A DNA stretch of 64,000 nt from NCBI GenBank assembly GCA_019279435.1, contig JAAALK010000287.1:83455886-83519885 (forward strand), given 5' to 3'. Below, piece by piece: positions 11,196-21,277 of the stretch. Each line of letters begins with the position of its first letter. The stretch's first letter is position 1. This DNA comes from Zizania palustris. Lineage: Eukaryota; Streptophyta; Magnoliopsida; Poales; Poaceae. The notes under the pieces are model-generated. The model was given only the letters and a program-made list of their open reading frames with translations. It searched no databases and had not been told where the DNA came from. The translations under genes were made by a program, and so were the position numbers.

Positions 11196-11321
11196 CGACT
11201 TGACTGTAGGAAGCCAAACAGACCTGACCTTAGGACTTATATATATATTCACTATATTTTACAAAAGATTACTTATCCTCTCATCTTCTAAAATTTTCAC
11301 AAAATTTTCTCTCTTTTGTAG

Positions 11322-12128
11322 ATGCCGATCCGTACCGTGAATGGGAACCTTCGTGACGAGACCGGATTCATCCGCGAGCTACGCATGCTCGTCAGTTTCC
11401 TCGGATTCGAGCATGAGCCGATGTACCATGGAGTCTTCCCCGACGAGGAAGAGAGCTACTGCGAGGTCACCGTCGTCGTCCAGCCCTCCCCTCAGACAGC
11501 TCACACCTACCGCGGAGGAGGACCTACCTTCCTGGTAGCCAGTCAGCGCACCGCTCTCCAGGCACTTACGGAGCTCCGGATGATCTACGACAGCGAGCTC
11601 TACGACACGGACTTCCGCTTCGTACCTCTTCGCACCCCAAGGAGTCCACACAGTGTCTTCGTCAGCACCCTCTCCCAGCGCCATTCGGCGATTGGACATA
11701 CCATGCGCTTGTTGGAGGCCATGGATGATCTCCACTACGAGGCGCTGCAGGACGCCAATGGACAGCGCGACACTATCAGCTTCTACCGCCATTCCTCCGA
11801 GGACCTGAACCGCGAGAACGGAGAGCTTCGTCGCCGCATCCAGCAGGGACACCGCTTGGCTGCCGAGGCAGAGGAGTTGCGGCGTCAGAATGAGCTCCTT
11901 CGACAGCGTGTCGCCACCAACCCACACCTCCGCTACCAGATCGAGGAGTTGAAGAAGGACATCGAGGAGATCGCACCTCTTCCGCCTCGCCGGAAGAAAC
12001 CCATTCAGACTCCCACAGTGAGGCCCAAGAGGATCTCCCGCAGCGCACCACCCGCCGGACCGTCCAGTTCCTCGACCCCGCCCGTCTCCCACGAGCCCGA
12101 GATCGAGCCGTCCCCCGAGCTACCTTAG
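11322..12128 (+). CDS. Extra ORF upstream of gag (ORF0-like), Tekay-like element
   Basis: Uninterrupted 268-codon ORF starting at ATG 11322, between the PBS and gag. The N-terminal ~145 residues look globular, with GFEHEPMYHGVF and an ALQALTEL segment. Residues about 150-217 have heptad-like spacing with NRENGELRRRIQ and QIEELKKDIEEI, suggesting a coiled coil. The C-terminal 50 residues are basic, then Pro/Ser-rich. No catalytic motif or known domain is recognised. Extra ORFs before gag have been described in some rice gypsy elements (RIRE3/RIRE8, from memory). It is intact although the gag and pol frames next to it carry single-base breaks. Function unknown; it may be a structural or nucleic-acid-associated protein, but that is a guess. 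Confidence 0.7.
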   Translation: MPIRTVNGNLRDETGFIRELRMLVSFLGFEHEPMYHGVFPDEEESYCEVTVVVQPSPQTAHTYRGGGPTFLVASQRTALQALTELRMIYDSELYDTDFRFVPLRTPRSPHSVFVSTLSQRHSAIGHTMRLLEAMDDLHYEALQDANGQRDTISFYRHSSEDLNRENGELRRRIQQGHRLAAEAEELRRQNELLRQRVATNPHLRYQIEELKKDIEEIAPLPPRRKKPIQTPTVRPKRISRSAPPAGPSSSSTPPVSHEPEIEPSPELP

Positions 12129-12304
12129 ACGTAGTATTACGATTGATTGTTATTTTTATTTGCTTGCTTGTATTAAACATTCATGTCAAAATATAAGGCA
12201 TGAATGAGAGAATAAGTAAATGTAACCGCAAGAACGGTATCCTTTTGAAATAAAATATAAAGAAGTTCACCCAAAATAAATGTGTACACATTGAAAATTC
12301 CAGG

Positions 12305-13476
12305 ATGACCAACACCCAGGGATCAGACGCTCCTCAGAACGGAGGGGATAGTGGCAACCTGCCACAATGGGGAGCCACGGGCAGAGGCAAGCCCCGGTCG
12401 CCAACCACCCCACCTTGGCTGAAATGATGGCCACTCAAAATCAGTTGGTCTCAGCCCTCCTGCACCAGATGCAGCAGCAGCAGCAGCAGATGCAAGAGCA
12501 GCAGGCTCACTTCTTTCGCCTCCACCAACAGCCCGAGCTGCCCCGACCCGCCACACCAGCTCCCGCTCCCGCAACTCGGCTCTCGGAGTTCCTCCGAGTC
12601 CGCCCACCGACCTTCTCGAGCACCACCAACCCCATGGAGGCTGGGGATTGGTTGCGGGCGATCGAGAAGAAGCTCGATCTCCTGACCTGCACTGAGCAGG
12701 AGAGGGTGGCCTTCGCCACCCACCAGCTTCATGGTCCCGCCGCTGAGTGGTGGGACAACCACCGCGAGACTCTGCCCGAGGGCCACGCCCCCACTTGGGC
12801 GGAGTTCTCGGCCGCCTTTCGTGCCGCCCACATCCCCGACGGCATCGTTGCCCAGAAGCAACAAGAGTTCCGAGATCTGCAGCAGGGGAGCAGATCTGTC
12901 ACTGAGTATCTACATGAGTTTAACCGTCTGGCCCGGTACGCACCAGAGGAGGTCCGTACAGACGCGGCCAGACAGGCCAAGTTCCTTAGGGGACTGAAGG
13001 ACGAGTTGTCCCTACAACTCATCTCCGGAGATTTCGCCAACTTCCAAAAGTTGGTGAACAAAGCTATTATGCAAGAGACTCAACAGAATAAAGTTGACCT
13101 GAAGAAGAAGAGGATGATAGCCTTCAGGCAGAACCAGGGTATGGCCCAGAGACCCCGTTTTGCTCCACCCCCACCAACGCCACAGTACCACCCCGGCCTG
13201 TGTATCGCCCGGCGCCACCAGCTGCCAATGCCGGAGCCAGCCAACCTCGTGCCGCTCCAGCCGCACCGACCGCCCCAGCTGCCCCGGCCAAGAAGGCAGA
13301 GATCCTGCGCGACAAGCACGGCAAGCCCGTGGTTTGTTTCAACTGCCGTCAGGAGGGGCATTACTCCAATGCTTGCCCCCATCCTAAGCGCGTTCAAGGA
13401 GTTGCCGCGAACCCCGCCATCCGCGCCCGAGTCAATCACGTCACCGCGGAAGAAGCTCAGGCCGCACCAGAGATAG
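12305..13476 (+). pseudogene. gag: gag of the Tekay-like element, with frame breaks
   Basis: A start ATG at 12305 (MTNTQGSDAP...) opens in frame 2. The readable gag continues in frame 1 from 12367, so a one-base indel lies between about 12370 and 12410. From 12367 to about 13190 it has a Gln-rich stretch, the retrotransposon gag fold (AAEWWDNHRE near residue 125, WAEFSAAFR, SVTEYLHEFNRLARYAPE, KFLRGL) and a basic C-terminal part. Near 13190-13200 the frame must change again, because the CCHC knuckle lies in the frame of the downstream ORF. The codons from about 13200 to 13476 in this frame are therefore not real gag sequence. The product would normally form the virus-like particle. Confidence 0.8.
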
Positions 13477-15281
13477 TGATGGGTAAGTTCTTGGTACATT
13501 CAGCACTTGCAGTGGTTTTATTTGACACTGGAGCTACGCACTCCTTCATATCAACTGATTTTGTGGAAAAGAACAAACTAAACACCGAAGATCTACCTAG
13601 AGCCGTACAAATAGTCACCCCAGGAAAACAAACCCTAGCCCTAAATTATAGCCCAAAGGTATGGATAGATATTCACGGCACCATATTTTGGGCCGATCCC
13701 ATCCTAATAGAATGCCAAGGCCTAGATCTCATTCTAGGAATGGATTGGTTAAATAAGTACCAAGGGGTGATAGAATGTGCCCAGAGAAAAGTGACTGTGA
13801 CCAGCGAAGAAGGGACTGCCGTCACATTTCAGATGCCAAGACTAAAGATCAGAAGACCAAGACTGCACCAGATTACCTTGGAAGAAATACCAATAGTCTG
13901 TGAGTACCCGGACGTGTTTCCAGAGGATTTACCGGGAATGCCACCCAGGAGGGACATCGAGTTCAGGATTGACTTGGTGCCTGGAACCACCCCTATTTAC
14001 AAGCGACCATACCGGATGGCCGCCAATGAATTAGCTGAGATGAAGCGACAGTTGGAGGATCTTGAGAAGAAAGGTTATATCAGACCAAGCACATCACCGT
14101 GGGGTGCCCCTGTCATCTTCGTCGAGAAGAAAGAAGACAAGGCAAAGCGTATGTGTGTAGATTACCGCGCCCTGAATGAGGTGACAATCAAGAATAAGTA
14201 TCCGTTGCCTCGGATCGATGACCTCTTCGACCAGCTCAAAGGAGCTACGGTATTCTCGAAGATCGACCTGCGGTCTGGTTACCATCAGTTGAGGATCCGA
14301 GAAGAAGATATACCCAAGACGGCCTTCACTACCCGTTATGGATTATATGAGTGCACGGTTATGTCCTTTGGATTGACCAACGCCCCTGCCTTCTTCATGA
14401 ATATGATGAATAAAGTGTTCATGGAATATTTGGACAAGTTTATAGTGGTTTTCATCGACGACATCCTCATCTATTCCAAGGACCAGAAGGAGCACGAGAC
14501 TCACCTCCGGTTAACCTTAGGAAAGCTAAGGGAACACCAATTATATGCCAAGTACAGCAAGTGCAAGTTTTGGACGGCAGAAGTAAAGTTCCTCGGACAC
14601 ATCATCTCTGCGCAAGGAATCGCAGTAGACCCTGCCACCGTAGAAGCAGTTACGGATTGGTTGCCACCCACGAACGTATCTGAGATACGAAGTTTTCTGG
14701 GATTGGCCGGATATTACCGAAGATTCATCGAGAATTTTTCCAAGATAGCCAAGCCAATGACCAAGTTGTTGCAGAAAGGAGAGAAGTTCGAATGGACTCC
14801 TGAATGCCAGGAAAGTTTCCGCACCCTCAAGACTCGTTTGGTATCCGCACCTATACTGACCCTACCAGATATCCGCGAAGACTTCCATGTCTATTGCGAC
14901 GCATCTCGCCAAGGATTGGGATGTGTTCTTATGCAAGATGGGAAAGTTATCTCTTATGCCTCCCGTCAGTTGAGACCTCATGAGTTAAATTATCCGACCC
15001 ATGATCTGGAATTAGCCGCCGTAGTGCACGCTCTCAAGATTTGGAGGCACTATTTGGTTGGGAATCGCTGTGAGATCTTTACGGATCACAAGAGCTTGAA
15101 GTATATCTTCACACAGCCAGATCTGAACTTGAGGCAAAGACGATGGCTGGAATTGATTAAGGACTACGACCTAGGTATACACTACCACCCCGGAAAAGCA
15201 AATGTGGTAGCTGATGCCCTGAGTCGCAAGGGAATATTGCACAGCCATGATGATTCAAGAACACGCACCCTTGTTATGTAG
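13200..15281 (+). CDS. pol: Zinc knuckle, protease, reverse transcriptase and RNase H of the Tekay-like element
   Basis: Open frame of 693 codons, really the C-terminal part of a gag-pol polyprotein; the ATG-less beginning at 13200 only marks where the frame opens. In order: CCHC knuckle (Cys46, Cys49, His54, Cys59); aspartic protease with DTGATHSF (catalytic Asp109); RT with WGAPVIFVEKKE, DYRALNEV and the FIDDILIYS active site (Asp420, Asp421); RNase H with YCDAS (Asp567) and the end motif HPGKANVVADALSR. All visible catalytic residues are present. It normally copies the element RNA in cytoplasmic particles. It ends at a frameshift near 15240-15285, after which integrase continues in another frame. 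Confidence 0.92.
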   Translation: MYRPAPPAANAGASQPRAAPAAPTAPAAPAKKAEILRDKHGKPVVCFNCRQEGHYSNACPHPKRVQGVAANPAIRARVNHVTAEEAQAAPEIVMGKFLVHSALAVVLFDTGATHSFISTDFVEKNKLNTEDLPRAVQIVTPGKQTLALNYSPKVWIDIHGTIFWADPILIECQGLDLILGMDWLNKYQGVIECAQRKVTVTSEEGTAVTFQMPRLKIRRPRLHQITLEEIPIVCEYPDVFPEDLPGMPPRRDIEFRIDLVPGTTPIYKRPYRMAANELAEMKRQLEDLEKKGYIRPSTSPWGAPVIFVEKKEDKAKRMCVDYRALNEVTIKNKYPLPRIDDLFDQLKGATVFSKIDLRSGYHQLRIREEDIPKTAFTTRYGLYECTVMSFGLTNAPAFFMNMMNKVFMEYLDKFIVVFIDDILIYSKDQKEHETHLRLTLGKLREHQLYAKYSKCKFWTAEVKFLGHIISAQGIAVDPATVEAVTDWLPPTNVSEIRSFLGLAGYYRRFIENFSKIAKPMTKLLQKGEKFEWTPECQESFRTLKTRLVSAPILTLPDIREDFHVYCDASRQGLGCVLMQDGKVISYASRQLRPHELNYPTHDLELAAVVHALKIWRHYLVGNRCEIFTDHKSLKYIFTQPDLNLRQRRWLELIKDYDLGIHYHPGKANVVADALSRKGILHSHDDSRTRTLVM

Positions 15282-15785
15282 GGAAATGGAAAAATTAAAT
15301 CTTGGATTGACCACCAGAGCATATCTAGCCACCTTGGAGACCCAACCTGTCTTGTTTGAGCAGATCCGTGAAGCTCAGTTAGAGGACCCGGATATAGCTG
15401 CCATTAAGAAGAACATGAGACAAGGAAAAGCCCCCGGATTTTCAGAAGACGAGAATGGCACCATATGGTTTGGAACTCGGATATGTGTGCCGGATAAACC
15501 TGAAATAAAGACTCTTATCCTAAGAGAAGCCCATGAGACGTTGTACTCCATTCATCCCGGCAAGTACCAAGATGTACCAAGATCTGAAGGAACGATATTG
15601 GTGGGTTAGCATGAAAAGAGAGATTGCCCAGTTCGTCGCCGAATGTGACACCTGCAGAAGAGTAAAAGCTGAACATCAGAGACCTGCAGGATTGTTGCAG
15701 CCACTTAAAGTGCCGGAATGGAAGTGGGAAGAGATCGGGATGGACCTTCATCACCGGATACCAAAGACCCAACTGGGGTATGATT
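15247..15785 (+). pseudogene. Integrase N-terminal part of the Tekay-like element, frameshifted and cut by the gap
   Basis: The HHCC zinc-binding region is split over two frames. Frame 1 (15247-15609) carries EAHETLYSIHPG, and from about 15560 frame 2 carries YQDLKERYWWVSMK and CDTCRRVK. A single extra A near 15560 explains the change. Another compensating pair of indels lies around 15743-15760, where the core domain begins. The DDE core, chromodomain and 3' LTR are not available because of the N run. I see no nonsense mutation other than those caused by the frame changes. Confidence 0.8.
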
Positions 15786-15885
15786 NNNNNNNNNNNNNNN
15801 NNNNNNNNNNNNNNNNNNNNNNNNNNNNNNNNNNNNNNNNNNNNNNNNNNNNNNNNNNNNNNNNNNNNNNNNNNNNNNNNNNNNN
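15786..15885. other. Assembly gap, exactly 100 N
   Basis: One hundred consecutive N is the usual placeholder for a gap of unknown size. Missing from the sequence are the rest of the Tekay-like element and, by inference, the integrase of Tat-1, so many kilobases may be absent. Confidence 0.98.
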
Positions 15886-15945
15886 GTCAGTAGCAGAGTT
15901 CTTATTTCGAGGGATATGATGGAGATATGATGGAACTCCAGGCCG

Positions 15946-18112
15946 TCAGAAGTATCCCGCCCCCACCCCTTCGAGGCTGAGAGATCCATCAAAGTGGAGG
16001 GTCCAAAAATCCTGAATGATGTCTTCAGGCAGCAGCTGGTGTTCGGTCCATTCGGCGATGAAGTCAGTGAGCACTTGATACATGATGGCGGTTCGTGGCT
16101 TGAAGTTGATGGCATGCTCCCCAGCTCGATGGCCCACTTGGCGATCTTTCCAGTGGCGTCCTAATTTTAGAGGATGTCACCTATAGGGAACTCAGTGACC
16201 ACCTCCACGGAGTGGGCTTGGAAGTAATGCTCAAGCTTCCGAACGGTGATGAGGACGGCGTACAGAAGCTTTTGCACCTAGGGATATTGGATCTTTGAAG
16301 GCCCCAACACTTCTGATATGAAGTTTACCGGTCGCTGGACTGGGTAGACAAGGCCCTCCTAGGTCGTTCAATGACTAGGGTCATGCTGACCACGTGAGTG
16401 GTGGTGGCGATGTAGAGGAGGAGCTCTTCCTCCTATGTCAGCGCAGCGAGTGTTGGCAAAGAAGTCAAGAATTTCTTGAGGTCAGAGAATGCTTGGTCGG
16501 CTTCCTTCGTCTAGGCAAAGCCATCTTTCTTTAGTAACTTGAAGAACGACATCCCTCGCTCCCTCAACTGTGAAATAAACCAGCCGAGGGACGTCATGCA
16601 TCCTACCAAATGTTGGATATGTTTGACATCGGTGGGCCTTGCCATATTCAGAATCGCAAAGATCTTCTCTGTGTTGGCTTCAATGCCTCGGCGACTAACG
16701 ATGAACCCAAGCAATTTCCCCGTCAGGACCACAAATACGCATTTCTCTGGGTTGAGCTTCCAGCAGAACTTGCGGAGGTTGTTCACCGTCTCTTGAAGGT
16801 CCGCGATAAGGTCTTCGAGTTCCTTGGTCTTGATAACTACATCATCAACGTACACCTCGACATTGTGACCGATCTGATCGACCAAGCAACGCTGAATGGC
16901 TCGTTGGTATGTGGCTCCCGCATTCTTCAATCTAAAGGACATTGAAGTGTAGTAGTAGGCGCCGAATGGGGTGATGAATGCGGTTTTATTCTGATCTTCT
17001 TCCTCCAGGCTGATCTGATGATAGCCCAAGTAGCAGTCCAAGAAGCATAGGAGGGCACTATCAGCGGTCGAATCAATGACCTGGTCAATGCGTGGCAGCG
17101 GGAAATGATCTTTCAGGCATCGCTTGTTGAGGTTGGTGTAGTCGATGCACATTCTCCACTTTTCGCTCTTGTTCCGCACAAGGACTGGGTTAGCTAGCCA
17201 GTCAGTGTGCTGTACATCTTTTATAAATCCTGCCGCTAGGAGGCGGGTGACTTCTTATTTGATAGCCTTCTTACGGAACTCGGTGAACCATTGCATCTTC
17301 TCTTTGATCGGCTGAGCGGCTGAATCGACGCAGAGTTCATGCTCGACTAGCTCCTGGGGGATGCCTGGCATGTTGGAGGGTTGCCAAGCGAATATGTCGG
17401 TGTTGGAGTGGAGGAAGATGACAAGTGCGCTTTCCTATTTAGGATCAAGTGCATTCCCGATTAAGGCCATCTTGGAGGAGTCAGCGTTCGATAGCCGAAT
17501 ACTCTTGTACTCGGCTAGGGATAGTGTTAGCGTAGTTGGTGAAGGTGCAGGACTCGAGACCTCGAGTCCGTCAGTCAGCGTGATCTTGGCTTCTTGGATC
17601 AATTCCTCCATTCAGACAGACATGTCCAAGGCCTTGCTCAGCGCGTGGCTATCTTGCTCGCAGGCGTGCGAGGTGGGGACATCCCCTTTCACCGAGAAGG
17701 CCCCACCTGTTCTAGGGATCTTGAGGATCAAATAGGTGTAGTGAGGAACCACCATGAACTTGGTGAGTGAAGGTCTTCCGAGGATGGCGTGGTACGCGGT
17801 CCCAAAGTCGGTGATGTAGAACTTGACGTGCTCCGTCCGGTAGTTATCCCAGACACCGAACATTAGCAGTAGAGTGATCGTGCTAAGGGGGATGGAGGCC
17901 TTCCATGGGACAATCCCATAGAAGGGAGTATCCATCTTATGGAGCGCCGAATGGTAGATGTCGATAGCCCCAACATCCCCTTAATAAGGACATTGAGGCC
18001 GCTTCCCCCGTCGATCAGCACCCTTTTGAGGCGCACCTTCAGGATGACAGGGTCGATGACGAGAGGGAAGTGCCCGAGTTTAGGGACATCCATCCACTGG
18101 TTCTAGCAGTCG
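15946..18112 (-). pseudogene. pol: RNase H, RT and protease remnants of minus-strand gypsy element Tat-1
   Basis: Read on the minus strand from 18112 downward. Protease pieces include VLIDGGSGLNVLI (about 18000) and AYHAILGRPSLTKF (about 17780). The longest open RT piece, 17179-16511 (222 codons), has KWRMCIDYTNLNK, PLPRIDQVIDSTA and the YVDDVVIKTK active site. An RNase H piece at 16137-15946 contains WTLHFDGSLSLEGVGAG. These are the forms seen in the Tat lineage of Ty3/gypsy (RIRE2/Cinful/Grande-like), not in chromoviruses. The frames are broken by several stops and shifts, so the copy is dead. The order matches a minus-strand element whose gag lies further right, beyond Sirevirus A. Confidence 0.85.
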
Positions 18113-18117
18113 AAGGT
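18113..18117. repeat. Target site duplication AAGGT, left side of Sirevirus A
   Basis: AAGGT here and at 28952-28956 flank the 10,834-bp element exactly, proving a single integration into Tat-1. Confidence 0.95.
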
Positions 18118-20096
18118 TGTTGGACCGGAAACGGCGACCAGAGGGGGGGTGAATGGGAGCTTTAAAAAAATTACTGGCTAAAAACTTAGCCTTCGGTTCT
18201 GTTCTGTCTTCTGCGGAACAGGCTTCGAACACTACCTTCGAAGGTCTGATTCGGAGGTACTTCGACACCTTCGAACACAGGCTTCGGAGGAGCAAAAGTT
18301 CGAAGCCAAGAAGACTTCGCTCCACTTACAACCCTCGAAAGTCTACTCTGCTAAGTCAGTGCAGGCTCCGCACACAGGGTGCTTCGAGCAGGCTTCGCAC
18401 TTCACCCTTCGCAAGAGTGGACAGCCCTCTGAGGACTTCGACCAAATACTTAGCGACAGCAACTGGTGCTGGGCTTCGTACGCGAAGGTCTACACGCACA
18501 CAAAACGGACCACGCTAAGGGCTTCGACACAAGAAGCACTACGGGAAAAGAACAGGGCTTCGCTAGTAAGCAGCGAGGTCTTGCCTCGAGTTACACAGAG
18601 CGACAGCACACTGTAAAGCACACTTCGCGATAAAAACACCCTTCGCCAAGACAGGCTCCGGTGAACTAATAACTAGCGAGGTATGCAACACGAGCTCAAG
18701 CAAAAGCACAAAGAAGCAGGGCTTCGCCGCTTGAACAAGGAACACTGAATAAAATGAACTCAGAATGAATACAGCGAGGTCTGTCTACAGGAGCTCAACA
18801 GTAAATGCTCAAAGTGTTAAATGTTACCTACCGAGCCCCCATATTTATAGCCCACGGCTTCATCCTAAGGAAGTGACTACTTTACCCCTAGGGTTTACAT
18901 CCATTTTGTCTCTACAGAACTAAGGGGTACAAAAGGTAGTCCACCTTTATTTTTGGAGGCTTCTCTGTCAGCTGCAGAGGGGACAGTGTCAGTCTTTTTC
19001 AGAACAGACAGTGTCAGCCTTTACAGTGTTGACTTCTGGAACCTCCCTTCGCACCGGAGGGTGCGGTAGCTTCGGCGAGAAGCCTGCAGCCTGTTGGCCT
19101 TCGCTCCGCCGAAGAAGTCCTTCGATACAGTGACGGTTTTGAGCCGAAGCCGTCAAAGCCCTTGGGCCTTCGCACCACCACCTCCGGAGTGGATCGCTAC
19201 GGCTTCGCAGCTACTCCCAGCTCGAACACCGTCCGTCCGTGTACCGAAGCCATGCATGGCCGAAGCACCTCAAGTCATCCTCACTCCGAAGCCCCACCTT
19301 CGGAGTACCACCCTTCGAAGTCCCTCCTTCGTCCAAGGCCTCCGCATGAAGCATTCCATGAGCACTCCGTCGCAGTGCCTCTCCCCGAGCACACTTCCTC
19401 GACAAGCCTCACCCGGACCATGCCTTCGATGCGCCTCGACTTCTGAGACCTTCGTCGGGTACCTTCGAGTGTCTCCCTCCGGAGCACACTTCGAATCCCT
19501 TGCCTCCGCAGAGGACTTGGTCCACCAACTCCGAAGTCACTCCGTTCGGAGTATCTTCGAAGTGCCTCACCTCCGAGGACTTGTCTCGGAGTACCTTCAG
19601 CCGGAGCCACGCTCCGCACTCTCTGCCTTCACCTGGCGCGCCTCGACCCGAGGACCGACCCGGACCACCTTCGCAGCCACCGTGACGGAGCTCCCCGCTC
19701 CCCTGGCATCAAGCCACCCGCTTGACCCAAGTTCACCTGGCTCGAACCCTGTCCGTCGCCTCCGAAGTCCCTGCGCACCACAGACAAACAGACAAGTGTA
19801 TCCAGTACTCCGGAGACCTCTCCGGGTTAACAACCTCCGGCACACACTCCGGTGTACCGCCCAAAGTACCGAAGCCATCGGTACGAACCCTGTCATCGTG
19901 TACTGCCGGACCCCTCCGACGAGCACACTCCGCTGCACAGCTGCAGCAAGCAAACACCGAACACACTCCGGTGACACACCTCCGAACACCCTTCGGAGGT
20001 ACCACCTCCGAAGCCCCTTCGGAGGTACCCTTCGAACAGAGGGTAAAATCCTGTCAATCACTCATCACAAAGACCGAAACCACCCTTGGTTTCTCA
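18118..20096 (-). repeat. 3' LTR of Sirevirus A (1979 bp)
   Basis: TG at 18118 and CA at 20095-20096. The minus-strand TATA box TATAAATA lies at 18842-18849. About 19030-20040 is dense in short palindromes of the TTCGAA, CCGAAGG/CCTTCGG and CTCCGGAG type. Long apparent ORFs in it (for example 19094-20140) recur in the second LTR and reflect the biased composition, not genes. Confidence 0.95.
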
Positions 20097-20400
20097 ATCT
20101 CCCCCTTGATGAGTGCATTGACAACCAAATCGAAGTTTAAAAAAAAATTTAAAAAATTTCAGCACACAAGTGACCATAAAAACTCAGAAAAGAGCCAAAG
20201 CATGTCACTTGATAAAAGAAATTTTCTCCCCCTTTGTAAAAGAGTAAAAGCCCCTTCGGCAAAACTCCCTTTGGATAAAAACTCCCCCTGAGTTGAGCAA
20301 ATTTTTCTCCCCCTTTATGTCAAAAATCTCTCCCCCTTTAGAAATTATGCCTTCTTGCAGCAGAGAACATAGCAAAATCTCTCCCCCTTTGGCAATGCAA
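20097..20400 (-). promoter_or_regulatory. Primary and multiple extra polypurine tracts of Sirevirus A
   Basis: On the minus strand, CAAGGGGGAGAT touches the 3' LTR at 20097. Further G5/A-rich tracts recur within the next 300 bp (near 20225, 20285, 20310, 20330 and 20385). Such multi-PPT arrays are a described hallmark of Sireviruses; the LTR-adjacent copy is the presumed plus-strand primer. The rest of 20401-21277 is non-coding, with no env-like frame. Confidence 0.85.
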
Positions 20401-21277
20401 GCATCAAGGAGCAGTCAAAAGATGCAAAGCTTCGAAATGAATAGAATTGCAAGGACATATAATGCAAAAATATGCCAACATTAATACTAATGATCATGTG
20501 CGCAGCTCAATTTAACAATCTGTGAAACAAGATGATGGCATGTGATTTTGTCATTTTGAAGTAAAAGCATCACCACTTAATCATAGTAGTTAGACATGAG
20601 AAGGCAAGGACTGCGCAAAGCTAACAAGTTCTACATGAGACAGGCAAGTCTTGTTCCAAAACAAAGGAGCTTTAAAAGCAAACTTGATGAATAATTAATT
20701 TTGTTGTTCTTTTTCTTAATGCCAGGGGTTATTTGTTTGTCCACCTTATACTTTCCAATCAAGCCAAGCCTAGGCATGAAAGCCATCTGAAGCTTAAGGC
20801 GGTGATTTTGGCATACACTACACTATCCCAGTTCAAACCAAAGTGCAATGGTAAGCAGTCTAGAATAGAGTCGTGCGACAAACAAACCCTCCTGGATCTT
20901 TTCATTTAAACCAGACAAATCATGGATTTTTGATTTTGATTCAGATAAATGAAATATTTTGGTGAATATCCATGAATAAAGAACACAATTTTTCAAGTTG
21001 CAAATTTTAGCATCCAAGGAACAGTGTCTTGCTGTCAAGTAGATAAAAGATAGCTAAAAGCAGTCCACCCTAAACAAGCTAGATACAAGATTATGCGGTG
21101 AGCAAGTTTCGATTTTTAGAAAATAAAACATCATGCACAATCAATGTTCCAGACATATTGCATAGAGCTGAGCTGTCATGATTTCTTTGAATTAAAAGCA
21201 GGCATATAATAGCAAAATATGTAAGTGCAATTCCACACATAATGGGCATATGCAATACAATTAAAATCAGCTCCCCC

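Larger units (their letters stand above)
7872..15785 (+). mobile_element. Tekay-like Ty3/gypsy chromovirus, 3' part lost in assembly gap
   Basis: An LTR retrotransposon in plus orientation: 5' LTR 7872-11180, PBS 11184-11195, extra ORF 11322-12128, gag from about 12305, then zinc knuckle, protease, RT, RNase H and the start of integrase up to the gap at 15786. The 3.3-kb LTR beginning TGTAACACCCC, the RT motifs (RMCVDYRALNEVT, FIDDILIYS) and the extra ORF before gag fit the Tekay/Del chromovirus lineage. The chromodomain and 3' LTR that would prove it are missing. It inserted inside the antisense accessory ORF of Tat-1. The five bases before it are AGACT, but the matching duplication cannot be seen. 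Confidence 0.88.

Noticed and set aside
19094..20140. Long ORF (348 codons) on the plus strand inside the LTR of Sirevirus A, repeated at 27949-28971
   Set aside because: It lies wholly within an LTR, recurs in both LTRs, has no recognisable domain and consists of Ser/Arg/Pro-rich translation of palindromic GC-rich repeats. Opposite-strand ORFs of similar size occur at the same place.
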